The position numbers and the translations under genes were made by a program. Positions 34,455-47,320 of a DNA stretch of 64,000 nt are shown here, piece by piece. Positions within the stretch are counted from its first letter, which is position 1. Every line of letters starts with the position of its first letter. Below the pieces are notes generated by a model, which worked only from the letters and a program-made list of their open reading frames with translations, had not been told where the DNA came from and ran no database searches. The stretch spans positions 285,558,200 to 285,622,199 of the forward strand of contig CM040125.1 in the NCBI GenBank assembly GCA_022559845.1, given 5' to 3'. Source of the stretch: Amorphophallus konjac (Eukaryota; Streptophyta; Magnoliopsida; Alismatales; Araceae).

Positions 34455-35570
34455 TTAGAATAATTCTGGGTATTTTCTTTTCATAGATTCTTCGGTCTCC
34501 CAAGTTGCTTCTTGTTCCGCGCATCGATTCCATTGGATTTTCACCATAAGGATCATCTTGCTCCTTAGAACTCGGACTTCGCAGTCGAGGATCCGCATCA
34601 ACCTTTGCTCAAAAGTAAGATCTCTTTGAATCACCAAATCAGCATGGTCGATGACATGAGAAGGGTCGTGCACATATTTCTTCAGCATAGATATATGAAA
34701 TACATTGTGCACTTTCGAGAGTTGAGGAGGTAAAGCAATACGGTAGGCTACCTCGCCCACTCTTTCCAATACTTCGAATGGACTGATAAACCTCGGTGTA
34801 AGCTAGCCCTTAACACCGAATCTTCTAATACCTCGGCCAGGAGATACCTTAAGAAATACATGGTCACCAACTTGGAACTCCAAATCTCTCATTCTATTAT
34901 CAGCATAAGATTTTTGCCTGCACTGAGCTACCTTGAGTCTCTCTCTGATAAGGTGTATCTTCTCAGTCGAATCTCTAACCATATCCGGGCCTAGAATTTG
35001 TCATTCACCGACTTCTTCCTAGCATATTGGAGAACGACAACTCCTGCCATAAAGTGCCTCGAAAGGTGCCATTTGAATACTTGCTTGATAGCTGTTATTA
35101 TAGGTAAATTCGATTAGGGATAAGTGGTCGGGCCAGCTTCCGCCGAAATCTATAATACATGTCCTTAACATATCTTCAACAACCTGATTTTTCCTTTCAG
35201 TCTAACCATCTGTCTGGGGATGGAAAGTAGTGCTGAAATTAAGTTTCGTCCCCATAGAGTGTTGTAGACCCTTCTAAAAATGAGAGGTGAAGCGCGGGTC
35301 TCGGTCAGATACGATCGAGACGGGAACTCCATGTAATTTGACCATCTCCTTAATATACAGGACAGCAAGTAAGTCGACTGACCATCGGCTTTTGATGGGT
35401 AAGAAATGGGTCGATTTAGTTAGCCGGTCGATAATTACCCAAATTCCATCATATCCGCCCCTAGACTTGGCCAAACCCATGATAAAGTCTATGCCAATGT
35501 CTTCCCACTTCCACTTGAGAATATCCAGCGGATGTACCTTTCCGGCAGGTTTTTGATGTTCCGCCTTCAC
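34455..35570 (-). pseudogene. pol: C1 integrase core and chromodomain-type tail
   Basis: Core catalytic residues are readable: Asp in '[14 protein letters not shown]', Asp in 'VSDRDPRF' and Glu in 'QTERKNQ'. A TAG (35274-35276) lies where C' has Trp (TGG). Further stops occur near 35033 and 35021, and a TAG near 34806 lies where C' has Lys. The tail (34769-34455) contains 'LPPQLSKVHNVFHISMLKKY' and the chromodomain-like 'KIQWNRCAEQEATWETEE', which in chromoviruses is thought to steer insertion to certain chromatin. Confidence 0.9.
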
Positions 35571-36161
35571 TTATTGGCATGTGAGGTAATGAGACACAAA
35601 GTATGCTACCTCCCTTTTCATGTTAGGCCACCAGAAACTTCTTTTCAAGTCTTGGTACATCTTAGTGGCTCCATGGTGGATCGTGTACCTCGATCGATGA
35701 GCTTCTTCAAGAATCTTCTTCTTCAATTCGAGACAGTCGGGCACACATGTCCGTTCATGAAATAGCAATCTGCCATCAGGTGCCAGCTTGAAATCCAGTC
35801 TGTCGTCCAGCTTGCTCTTTATCTCCACAAGTGAGGGATCTTCTTCCTGCAGCTTCTTGATTTCAGGTAGCAAATCTAGATGTAGGCTCATATGAGATAA
35901 AATAATACACATGTTCTTCTCATCTATGCTGATATCAAGCTCAGAGAATTTCTCCAGCAGCTTCCATTCTTGTATCATGCAGTTGGCCAATATTGTTCTC
36001 GGCTTTCGACTAAGGGCATTAGCTACGGAATTACCCTTACCAGGATGGTACTGTATAGTGAAGTCAAAATCCTTGAGATACTTGAGCCAATGCCTTTGCC
36101 GCATGTTCAGCTTCTTTTGGGAGAATAAGTACTCGAGGCTTTTATGATCGGAGTACACAGT
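35571..36161 (-). pseudogene. pol: C1 RNase H end and integrase zinc module
   Basis: In frame with the segments on both sides. It starts with the RNase H piece '[16 protein letters not shown]' and 'GNSVANALSRK' (Asn replaces the expected catalytic Asp), then the integrase HHCC module: His residues in 'HRSRYTIHHG', but 'SHYLTC' has Tyr where C' keeps the first Cys. TAA stops at its start (36162-36164) and end (35571-35573) each lie where C' has Gln (CAA). Confidence 0.88.
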
Positions 36162-38384
36162 GAATTATTCTCCGTAGAGATTGTGCCTCCAGATCTTCAA
36201 AGCGAATACTACCGCGGCCAGTTCTAAGTCGTGAACCGGGTAGTTCTCTTCATGTTTCAATTGTCGGGAAGAATATGCAATGACTCTTCCATTCTGCATC
36301 AATACACATCCGAGGCCAATACCCGAAGCATCGGTATATACCTCGTATTTTTCTCCTTCAATTGGTAATGATAAGACTGGAGCAGTGGTCAAGAGATCCT
36401 TCAAAGCTTGGAAACTCTTTTCACAGTCTTCATTCCACTCATGAGGCACTTCCTTGCGGGTTAACCTGGTCAGAGGAACGGCAATCTTGGAGAAGTCCTT
36501 GATAAAACACCGGTAGTAACAAGCTAGACCCAAGAAGCTTTGAATTTCCGTTGCATTTGTGGGTCGTTTCCAGTTCTTCACGGCTTCGACCTTGGACGGG
36601 TCAACAGCAATTCCATTCTTTGAAATAATATGGCTTAAGAAGGATACTTCCTCGTGCCAGAACTCGCATTTGCTGAATTTGGCATATAGCTTGTTTTCCT
36701 TTAATATCTGCAGTGCCTTCTTGAGATGTTCTTCATGATCATCTTCGGTCTTGGAATAGATCAGAATATCATCAATAAAGACCACAATGAATTGGTCTAA
36801 ATAGGGCCTGAATATACTGTTCATTAACTGCATAAAAGCTGCGGGGGCATTTGTTAGTCCGAAAGACATAACAGTAAATTCGTAATGCCCATACCTGCTT
36901 CGGAATGCAGTTTTATGAAGGTCTTCTTCTTTGATCTTCAATTGGTGGTAACCAGAACGAAGATCAATCTTGGAGAAATATGAAGCTCCTGATAACTGAT
37001 CGAACAACTCGTCAATACTTGGCAGCGGGTATTTATTCTTGATGGTAAGGTTATTTAGCTGCCGATAATCGATGCATAGTCTGATCGATCCATCCTTCTT
37101 TTTGACGAACAGCACGGGTGCTCCCCAGGGGGAAGTACTCGGCCTGATGAAACCCTTTTTCAATAACTCCATTTGTTGTTCCTTTAGTTCCTTCAGCTCA
37201 GCAGGGGACATTCTGTAGGGTGCCCTAGAGATAGGACCAGCACCAGGGACAAGGTCGATTGTGAACGACACTTCCCTTTCCGGGGGTAAGCCGGTTAAAT
37301 CTTCTGGAAAAACATCGAGAAAATCCCGAATTACACGGATGTCTTCAAGTTTAACCTTCTCGACTTCTGTGGCAGTCACGAATGCTATGAAAGCCATGCA
37401 TCCCTTATTCATAAGTTTACTAGCTCGGAGTGCTGATATAAGAAGTGATTTACTCTGAGGGCTATTGTAAACTAGCTGTAGAAACTCCACGAAAGTTACC
37501 TTGCCATGCCGGCAATCTATAGTTGCTTGGTATGTGGATAACCAGTCGGCACCTAGTATGACGTCATAACCCTTCATATCTAGGCATATCAAGTCAGCAG
37601 GTAAATTGCTTCCCTTAATCATCACTTCACAATTTGGATAATGATAAGTGATATCAGACTCATTCCGAAGAGGTGTAGATATGACCAAATCTAACAGTTC
37701 ATGTTTCTTAGAAAATGAAGCAGCAAAGTTCTTGGAAATGAATGAATGAGTTGCTCCGGTATCAAATAAAACTTGAGCAGTTTTTGAACAAATAGTGAGA
37801 GTACCTTCCACAATTCCACCTTCAGTGGATTCCGTCTCTCGGAGAGCTTGCAGACGGCCTTGTTTCTTTATCGGACGCTTCTCGTCTTTGGTGTCTTGTT
37901 CCTTCATCAGTGGGCAGTCTGGGATCCGATGCTCTTGGGTCCCGCATCGAAGACGAGCTCCTAACTTCCTCCAATATTCCTCGGTCTTATGGCCAGCTTT
38001 ATCACAATACTTGTAATTTTCCTTTGATGGTGTGGTGGTGGAGAATGGCATGTCATTCTTCTGGAATTTCTTTGCCTTGGAGGGCTCCCCTACCATGAAG
38101 AACCTTTTCTTGTTAAATGATTGTTTGAATTTTCCTGGGCTTGTGACGGGTTCCTTCTTGTCTCTTCCTCGAATTCTCTCGGATAATTCGGTGGCGTCTT
38201 CTAGCAGTTGAGCTTGCCGAACCATCTCCGAATAGACTTGGATGTCCATCGGGGCAAGTTGTGTGATATAATGGGGTCGAAGCCCATTGAGGAATCTTCT
38301 CGCCTTCATCTTCTCCGTACACACCAAGTGGGGTGCATACTTTGACAATCTTGAGAACTGGGCCTCATACTCGGCCACTTTCAA
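36162..38384 (-). pseudogene. pol: C1 gag end, protease, reverse transcriptase and RNase H
   Basis: A 739-codon open frame. Residues 1-165 finish gag with a zinc knuckle that has lost two Cys (both Tyr) and a second Cys/His cluster. Protease has DTGA at 208-211. Reverse transcriptase shows '[12 protein letters not shown]' (471-482) and FIDD (536-539). RNase H starts at '[11 protein letters not shown]' with Asp 685. The frame ends at a TAA inside RNase H. Continuous gag-pol in one frame is normal for plant chromoviruses. Confidence 0.93.
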
Positions 38385-38804
38385 GCCCTATTGTTTTAGA
38401 ATGGCGAATTCTGTGGCCTTCTTCTCCTGGATATGGTCGGAGAAGTACTTGTTGTTAAACTGCTCCGTGAATTCATCCCATGTGACATGGTATTCTGGCT
38501 GTGTTGCTTCTATGGATTCCCACCAACATCGAGCGTCCCGCTCTAGTTGGAATACGGCCAGTAAAACCTTCTCCTCGTCCGCGCATTGCATTACACGGAA
38601 GATTTGTTCCATCTCCTTTAGCCAATTCTCGGCATCCTCGGGGTCGGACGAACCCGTGAACCTCGGTGGGTTCATGTTACGGAAACTTCGGTGGAGATCT
38701 CCCGCTCCACAGTTTGCTTCACCTTGGGCCACTTGCTGTAGTGCCTGTGTAAGGCCTTGCACGGTGCGCTGCATCTCGCGCCATTGTGCTCTTTCCGCAG
38801 CCAT
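38385..38804 (-). pseudogene. gag: C1 gag, N-terminal part
   Basis: ATG at 38804, 138 residues to a TAG at 38385-38387. The retrotransposon gag core is clear: 'NPPRFTGSSDPEDAENWLKE', 'MEQIFRVMQC', 'ARCWWESI', 'TWDEFTEQFNNKYF'. C' has CAG (Gln) at the position of the stop, so the two C1 parts were one ORF. Gag would form the virus-like particle in the cytoplasm. Confidence 0.93.
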
Positions 38805-39015
38805 GATCCTACAAAAGAGTTAAGTATGATAAAGATCGGGTTTACTTGTAAGGTCAAAAGCCATTATAGAACTTAACCCAAGGCCCTATCCATCTCACCG
38901 GGTAAGGTATATCTATCCTTGGGCTCGGGTTTTACCTATCCTTGGACTCAAGTTTTTACTTAGATTTCAATTTCTAACCTTTTATTTCTTCTAGTTCTCT
39001 AGGTTTGAAAACCTA

Positions 39016-39028
39016 GGCTCTGATATCA
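39016..39028 (-). other. Primer binding site of C1
   Basis: TGATATCAGAGCC on the minus strand, seven bases from the 5' LTR. One mismatch to the tRNA-Met site (TGGTATCAGAGCC), which B2 has intact at the same distance. Confidence 0.85.
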
Positions 39029-39035
39029 CGAAGAC

Positions 39036-42000
39036 TGTCACGTCCAGAGCGCGGAAGATACTCGGATGCGTGACGCATATATATAGATCGTGTCATTAGA
39101 GCGATAAGAATTTTAACATACAAAATTTCGGAGTGCGTAAATGACTAAAAATCTAATAAATTCCAATAGTCCAAGTGATGTTTATTTGATTAATCAAAGG
39201 AAATAAAGATAGTCCATGATAAATTTCTAAATTTTGAAAGCCAAACATTAGGCTACATGACTTAACACAAAGTTTATACCACTAACTGACATAACTGGGA
39301 ATATAAGGTAGACTCAAATAAATTCAAAGACTCCACTAGCTAATGATAAATGGATGGTGTTCTAGCACTCTTCACTCGGCCTCAAACCCATTCTTGTCGC
39401 TATCTGAATCACCTGAAAATGTTAAGAAGTAACTGGATGAGCGAATCGCTCAGTAGGAATTACATCTCAAATACGAGCAATCTTTACATGATTTACAATT
39501 TGCATGTATTCTCAGTATGGCTATGCATGATGTACGTATAATAAAAAAATCAGGTATACAGGTAAATCTAGGCATGATGAACAATAAGAGATCAAGAACT
39601 GTATAAAGAGAGTATAACAAGATTTCAAGTATTTGACAAGCAGTATTTCAAGAATTTATAGATGTAAATGCCACTTCGGGCAAGCGGGGATTCGTGTACA
39701 AGTATGAACGCAGGTATGAGAAGGAACTCATGTACAAGTATATCAAGCAAAAATTCAATTCAAGCAAGTATTGTCAAGTACGTATCAGTAGAGTTGGCTA
39801 TTATCATGTAAGTATTTTACCATTTCTCGGGTCACAAGTCAAGTATTGCCTGTTTCGGGCCACGCAAGTCAAGTAAGTAAGGAGAGATAGAGAGTAGGGG
39901 TGGAGTGTCTCAAGTCAAGCAAGTACTCCGGTGCAATGTTAAACATCGTGGTCAATAAACTCCCATGGGCACAAGTACCTTCGGGTGCTCCTCCCAGGAC
40001 CAGACCGGGCCCTATATGCACAGTATTTCATGTATTACCTTTGACATCCACTCTCATTTACAGCCAATATGGAATTTCAAGAATTTAGAAACGTAGTATT
40101 TCAGACGAGATTAACTAGTCATTTGGTTATGGAGGATTCTAGAGGTGGCCCCTACAGGCTCAAGAGGTGACTCCCGTCGTGTAGCACTTTGCGCCGTACG
40201 GCCTCGAGAGGTGGCTCCCACAACGTAGCACTTTGCCATGCTTGGCACTTAGTTCCTACACTCCCAAGTGGTAGTTTAAGAGATTCAAGGTTTGACCATG
40301 TAGGGTATACACAAGTAGATTTTTCATGGAACGAAATTTTAAGAACTCATCATATGCAGGAGTATGGATTAGGGTTGTGTTTACACAATTCTCGAGACAA
40401 ATCAAGATCAGAAGTTGTAATTACTGAGTTGGCATCTGAGGGTTTGCTAATCCTTCAAATTTTTAATTTTTAGAAATTTATATATGTATATATCAAATTG
40501 GCACCCCTCAGGATGTCTTCATTTAATTGAAGACGTCCTGGAAGTCGTCATTTAATGAATTGACGCCCGGGGGTTACCCAACCTTTCAAAATTTTGATTT
40601 TTTAAAAAAACTATATATATATGAAATTGGCGCCCCTTTACCCAGTCTTCAATTAATTGAAGACTTGAGGGCCGTCTTCAATTCTGAAATTGAAGACTTA
40701 AGGGCCGTCTTCATTTCTGAAATTGAAGACTTAAGGGCCATCTTCAATTCAGAAATTGAAGACTTAAGGGCCGTCTTCAATTCAGTAATTGGTGCCTGGG
40801 GGTTGCCCAATCTTTCAAATTTTTGATTTTTCAAATATATATATATATATGAAATTAACGCCCGTTTACCCAGTCTTCAATTAATTGAAGACTTGAGGGC
40901 CGTCTTCAATTCTGAAATTGAAGACTTAAGGGCCGTCTTCAATTCTGTGATTTTCACCTGGCAGATATGTTTTGTGACTCAAAGCACTATTCATTTCGAA
41001 AAAGTTTCTCAAAATTCAAAAATAAGGATATAAATGCTTAGTATAATTCCTTGGGAGTCCAGAAACATGTTCAGATATAATTACTGAGTTTTGGTTCCAC
41101 AGATATGAATTTCATAATGTTATTACTTTAATTCGTCATGAAACGGAATTGACGCCCGTGTGAGCAGTCTTCAACTAATTGAAGACTTGAGGGCCGTCTT
41201 CAATTCTGAAATTGAAGACTTAAGGGCCGTCTTCAATTCAGTGATTTTCACCTAGCAGATATATTTTGTGACTCAAATCACTGTTCATTTCGAAAAAGTT
41301 TCTCCAAATCAGAATCCGAAGACATGGCCAGATGGAGAAAAATCTCAGCGTCACAGAAGTATATTCTGTCAAAATTTTCAAGGTCCGGTTTATTAATTAT
41401 AGATTTTTGAATGCGTTGATTTATTGATTTCTAAAAATTCCAAAAAATAGAATTGACGACATGGTGCATGTCTTCAATTAATTGTCACCCTCTTGGGCAG
41501 TCTTCAATTCTGAAATTGGCGCCCTGGTCAGGGGCGCCAATTACAGAGAGGTGTCACTATTCATGAGTGTGAAAAAACTCCGAATCAGGAAGTAATGGCA
41601 CGAATGTATTGAGAAAAATGTCAGGATTCTAGAAACATGTTCATGCAAAAATTTCGTACTTTACTTTGATAGTTATGGATTTTTGAATGTGTTGAATTCT
41701 CAATTACTAAAAATTTCAGAAATCGAATTGACGACCTTGGTGGTGTCTTCATTTAAATGACGACTGTGCGAACAGTCTTCAATTTTAAAAATGGCACCCT
41801 GATCAGGGGCGCCATTTACCAGAGGGCTCGGAGAAATAGAGACTATATATTAAGATTTAAAACATGGTTATTAATACTGTAAAACTAGTGTGATAAAATA
41901 TGTTCAAAAACTCATAAAAATCATACTAACAAACTAAGTTTAAACTCTTAAAGATCATGGTGATATGTAACAGGCTATCAAAATAACATGATACATACAT

Positions 42001-43064
42001 GATTATTGCTTGATTACGGTAAAGCCAGATGATATATATAGCATGGTTGAGTAGTTGATCGAACTCTAAACATGAATCAATTAACCTATTAGCTACTAGT
42101 TAGGCAAAGATTTGAGAACACCTATCTCTGTGAAGTGACAGGAGTTGATAGGAGAGGAAGAAGCAGCCCTTCCCTTCCTCTGCAACTCTTTAGAACTTGT
42201 TCCCATATCTAGCCGTCGAACTAACCAAATAGGGAGAATAAAGTGTATTTTATAACCTTAGGGTCGACAGGATGGGAGACAAGATCCAGAATTATAGGGT
42301 ATTTAGTGGGTTGACAGCCTACACAGGCTGGAAGGATAGAATGATCGTGATAATTGTCAGAAAAGAAAAGACGCCCCAAAGAGGGTCGTGTATTTCATAA
42401 GTTAAGATTTTTATATTAAACTTCAAAGATTTTTATCTTTAAAATTGATGGAATTTGTTTGTGAAATTTCAGGGGTGAGACCCTTACATTTTTCTCTATT
42501 TTTACATATAATTTTTTTTAAAAAATTCTTTTTAAATAAAAAATGACACTATTCATATCACTATTCACGTTTAGGAAATAACAACTTAACATATGTCGTT
42601 ATTTTGAACGGAGATTTTTATATTCACTCTACACTAACCAAAATTATCTATATATCATTTCTCACTTTCTAAATTATGTTTATCCTTTAACACTTCATCT
42701 ATATACCCTTATTTCTTCAAAATAATGATATAATGAAAAAGTTGAAATGTGAAATTTTCTAAATTATGAAAATATGAATTGACATCTTGTAAAAGTGATG
42801 TTTATCCTTTAAAACACTATCTTTATAACATATTTCCTATTTCTTTGGAATATTATAATATTAATTTCCTAAGTGATTGAAAATATAAATTGGTATTTCC
42901 TAAAATATAATTTGACATCTTCTAAAGCATCTATTGGTAATTAAATATTTTAATTGGTTAAATCAATAGAATTAGAATATGAGTTTAATAATTAAATTAA
43001 TATATATATATATATATATATAATTTTTTTGTATATTTCTATTTTAAAATTCTCGGGTGTTACA
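39036..43064 (-). repeat. 5' LTR of C1 (4029 bp)
   Basis: Pairs with 30265-34374. Hairpin arrays lie at 40643-40795, 40874-40950 and 41164-41245. The end GGTGTTACA is followed by the CGACA duplication and the rest of the C' LTR. Confidence 0.93.
40643..41245. repeat. 33-bp hairpin repeat arrays in the C1 right LTR
   Basis: Same unit as in the left LTR, with one more unit in the first group and about three fewer in the last. Confidence 0.9.
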
Positions 43065-43860
43065 CGACAGGATGGGAGACAAGATCCAGAATTATAGGGT
43101 ATTTAGTGGGTTGACAGCCTACACAAGACGGAGGGATAGAATGATCGTGATAGTTGTCGGAAAAAAATGACGCCCCAGAGAGGGTCGTGTATTTCATAAG
43201 TTAAGATTTCCATATCAAACTTCAAAGATTTTTATCTTTAAAAATGATGGAATTTATTTATGAAATTTCAGGGGTGAGACCCTTACATTTTTCCTCTATT
43301 TTTACATAAATTTTGTTTTGAAAAATTCTTTTTAAATAAAAAGTGGCACTATTTACGTCACTATTCACGTTTAGAAAATAACGACTTAACATATGTCGTT
43401 ATTTTAAACGGAGATTTTTGTATTCACTCTACACTAACCAAAATTGTCTATATACCCTTTCTCACTTTCTAAATTATGTTTATCCTTTAACACTTCATCT
43501 ATATACCCTTATTTCTTCAAAATAATGATATAATGTAAAAGTTGAAATATGAAATTTTCTAAATTATGAAAATATGAATTGACATCTTGTAAAAGTGATA
43601 TTTATCCTTTAAAACACTATCTATAAAACCTATTTCCTATTTCTTTGGAATAGTGTAACATTAATTTCTTAAGTGATTGAAAATATAAATTGACATTTCC
43701 TAAAATATAATTTGGCTTCTTCTAAAGCATCTATTGGTAATTAAATATTTTAAATGGTTAATCTAATAGAATTAGAACATAAGTTCAATAATTATATATA
43801 TATATATATATAATTATATATATATTATATATTTCTAGTTTAAAATTCTCGGGTGTTACA
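43065..43860 (-). repeat. C' 3' LTR, inner part
   Basis: Continues the C' LTR from the CGACA duplication to TGTTACA at 43860. It matches the last 0.8 kb of the C1 LTRs, including the AT-rich end. The polypurine tract (43861-43873, one change from C1) follows. Confidence 0.92.
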
Positions 43861-43938
43861 CCCTCTCCTACATAAAAGAATTTGGTCCCCAAATTCAACT
43901 GTATAAGGATATTATGGAAAGTATAAAATACTTACAGT

Positions 43939-45623
43939 TTAGAATAATTCTGGGTATCTTCTTTTCATCGATTCTTCGGTCTCCCAAGTTACTTCTTGTT
44001 CCGCGCATCGATTCCATTGGATTTTCACCATAGGGATCGTCTTACTCCTTAGAACTCGGACTTCGCGGTCGAGGATCCGCATCGGCCTTTGCTCATAAGT
44101 AAGATCTCTTTGAATCACCAAATCAGCATGGTCAATGACATGAGAAGGGTCGTACACATATTTCTTCAGCATAGATATATGAAATAAATTATGTACTTCT
44201 GAGAGTTGAGGAGGTAAAGTAATACGGTAGGCCACCTCGCCCACTCTTTCCAATACTTCGAATGGACCGATAAACCTCGGTGTAAGCTTTCCCTTAACAC
44301 CAAATCTTCTAATACCTCGGTCAGGAGATACCTTGAGAAATACATGGTCACCAACTTGGAACTCCAAATCTCTCCTTCTATTATCAGCACAAGATTTTTA
44401 CCTGCACTGAGCTACCTTGAGTCTCTCTCTGATAAGGTGTATCTTCTCAGTCGAATCTCTAACCATATCTGGGCCTAAAATTTATCTTTCACCGACTTCT
44501 TCCTAGCATATTGGAGAACGACAACTCCTGCCATAAAGCTCCTCGAAAGCTGCCATTTGAATACTAGCTTGATAGCTGTTATTATAGGTAAATTCGGCTA
44601 GTGATAAGTGGTCGTGCCAGCTTCCGCCGAAATCTATAATACATGCCCTTAACATATCTTCAACAACATGATTTATCCTTTCAGTCTGACCATCTGTCTG
44701 GGGATGGAAAGTAGTGCTGAAATTAAGTTTCGTCCCCAGAGAGTGTTGTAGACCCTTCCAAAAATGAGAGGTGAAGCGCGGGTCTCGGGCACTCCATGCA
44801 ATCTAACCATCTCCTTAATATACAGGGCAGGAAGTACGTCGACTGACCATCAGCTTTTGATGGGTAAGAAATGGGCCGATTTAGTTAGCCGGTCGATAAT
44901 TACCCAAATTTCATCATATCCATCCCTAGACTTGGGCAAACCCATGATAAAGTCAATGCCAATGTCTTCCCACTTCCACTTGGGAATATCCAGCGGATGT
45001 AGCTTTCCGACGGGTTTTTGATGTTCTGCCTTCACTTGTTTGCATGTGAGGCAATGAGACACAAAGTCTGCTACCTCCCTTTTTATGTTAGGCCACCAGA
45101 AAGTTCTTTTCAAGTCTTGGTACATCTTAGTGGCTCTAGGGTGGATTGTGTGCCTCGATCTATGAGCTTCTTCAAGAATCTTCGTCTTCAATTCGGCACA
45201 GTCGGGCACACATGTCCGTTCATGAAATAGCAATCTGCCATCAGGTGCCAGCTTGAAATCAAGTCTCTCGTCCAGCTTGCTCTTTACCTCTACTAGTGGA
45301 GGATCTTCTTCCTGTAGCTTCTTCATTTCAGGTAGCAAATCTGGATGTAGGCTCATATGAGATTGAATAATACACATGTTCTTCTCATCTGTGCTGATAT
45401 CAAGCTCAGAGAATTTCTCCAGCAGCTTCCATTCTTGTATCATATAGTTGGCTAATATTGTTCTCGGCTTTCGACTAAGGACATCAGCTACGGAATTACC
45501 CTTACCAGGATGGTACTGTATAGTGAAGTCGAAATCCTTGAGATACTCGAGCCAACGCCTTTGCCGCATGTTCAGCTCCTTTTGGGAGAATAAGTACTTG
45601 AGGTTTTTATGATCGGAGTACAT
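43939..45623 (-). pseudogene. pol: C' RNase H end, integrase and chromodomain-type tail
   Basis: RNase H end ('GNSVADVLSRK', catalytic Asp kept) and the HHCC module ('SHCLTCKQ') are in better shape than in C1. The core has Asp in '[14 protein letters not shown]', but a 19-bp deletion near 44789 removes the second catalytic Asp and shifts the frame. Stops near 44500 and 44483 interrupt the next part. The tail (44367-43939) is open and ends 'ATWETEE'-like as 'VTWETEESMKRRYPELF'. Confidence 0.9.
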
Positions 45624-47320
45624 AGTGAATTGTTCTCCGTAGAGATAGTGCCTCTAGATCTTCAAAGTGAATACTACCGCGGCCAGTTCTAAGTCGTGAA
45701 CCGGGTAGTTCTCTTCATGTTTCTTCAATTGTCGGGAAGAATATGCAATGACTCTTCCATTCTGCATCAATACACATCCGAGGCCAATACCCGAAGCATC
45801 GGTGTATACCTCGTATTTTCCTCATTTAATTAGTAATGATAAGACTGGAACAGTGGTCAAGAGATCCTTCAAAGCTTGGAAACTCTTTTCACAGTCTTCA
45901 TTCCACTCTTGAGGCACTTCCTTGCGGGTTAACCTGGTCAGAGGAATAGCAATCTTGGAGAAGTCCTTGATAAAACGCCGGTTGTAACCAGCTAGACCCA
46001 AGAAGCTTCGAATTTCTATTGTATTTGTGTGTCGTTCCCAGTTCTTCACGGCTTCGACCTTTGATGGGTCAACAACAATTCCGTTCTTCGAAATGATATG
46101 GCCTAAGAAAGATACTTCCTCGAGCCAGAACTCGCATTTGCTGAATTTGGCGTATAGCTTGTTTTCCCTCAATATCTGCAGTGCCTTCTTGAGATGTTCT
46201 TCATGATCCTCTTCGGTCTTAGAATAGATCAGAATATCATCAATAAAGACCATAATGAATTGGTCTAGATAAGGCCTAAATATGCTGTTCATTAACTGCA
46301 TAAAAGTTATGGGGACATTTGTTAGTCCAAAAGGTATAATAGTAAATTCGTAATGCCCATACCTGCTTCAGAATGCAATTTTATAAATATCTTCTTCTTT
46401 GATCTTCAATTGGTGGTAACCAGAATGAAGATCAATCTCGGAGAAATATGAAGCTCCTGATAACTGATTGAACAGCTCGTCAATCCTCGGCAACGGATAT
46501 TTGTTCTTGATTGTAAGGTTATTTAACAGCCGATAATCGATGCATAGTCTCATCGATCCATCCTTCTTTTTGACGAACAGCACGGGTGCTCCCCAAGGGG
46601 AAGTACTCGGCTTGATGAAACCCTTTTTCAATAACTCCATCAGTTGTTCCTTTAGTTCCTTCAGCTCAGTAGGGGACATTCTATATGGTGCCCTAGAGAC
46701 AGGACCAGCACCAGGGACAAGGTCGATTGTGAACGGCACTTCCCTTTCCGGGGGTAAGCTGGTTAAATATTCTGGAAAAATATCGAGAAAATCCTGAATT
46801 ACACGTATGTTTTTAAGTTTAACCTTCTCGACTTCCATGGCAGTCACGAATGCTATGAAAGCCATGCATCCCTTATTCATAAGTTTACTAGCTCGGTGTG
46901 CTGATATAAGAAGTGATTTACTCCGAGGGCTATTGTAAACTAGCTTTGAGAAATCCATGAAAGTTACCTTGCCATGCCGGCAATCTACAGTTGCTTGGTA
47001 TGTGGATAGCCAGTCGGCACCTAGTATGACGTCATAACCCTTCATATCTAGGCATATCAGGTCAGCAGGTAAATTGCTTCCCTTAATCATCACTTCACAA
47101 TTTGGATAGTGATAAGTGATATCAGACTCATTCCGAAGAGGTGTAGATATGACCAAATCTAACAGTTCATGTTTCTTAGAAAATGAAGCAGCAAAGTTCT
47201 TGGAAACGAATGAATGAGTTACTCCAGTATCATATAAAACTTGAGCAGTTTTTGAACAAATAGTGAGAGTACCTTCCACAATTCCGTCTTCAGTGGGTTC
47301 CGTCTCTTGGAGAGCTTACA
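45624..47320 (-). pseudogene. pol: C' protease, reverse transcriptase and RNase H start
   Basis: Protease DTGV in '[11 protein letters not shown]' (near 47230), '[20 protein letters not shown]', reverse transcriptase with '[16 protein letters not shown]' (Lys to Glu in the usual SKIDL) and FIDD in '[12 protein letters not shown]' (46301-45822). The frame is broken near 46368, and a TAA occurs near 47319 where C1 reads on. Sequence otherwise follows C1 residue by residue. Confidence 0.9.

Larger units (their letters stand above)
30265..43064 (-). mobile_element. Element C1: near-complete chromovirus nested in the LTR of its relative C'
   Basis: 12.8 kb with two LTRs of about 4.1 kb, a polypurine tract, gag-pol on the minus strand and a tRNA-Met primer site, flanked by a perfect CGACA duplication. 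Domain order gag-protease-reverse transcriptase-RNase H-integrase-tail and the 'ATWETEESMKRKYPELF' ending fit the Tekay/Del group of plant chromoviruses. Several stop codons make the copy non-autonomous. Confidence 0.94.

Noticed and set aside
43050..43860. Tandem duplication of the C LTR end
   Set aside because: The second copy is the inner part of the older C' LTR, separated by the C1 insertion and the CGACA duplication, not a tandem duplication.
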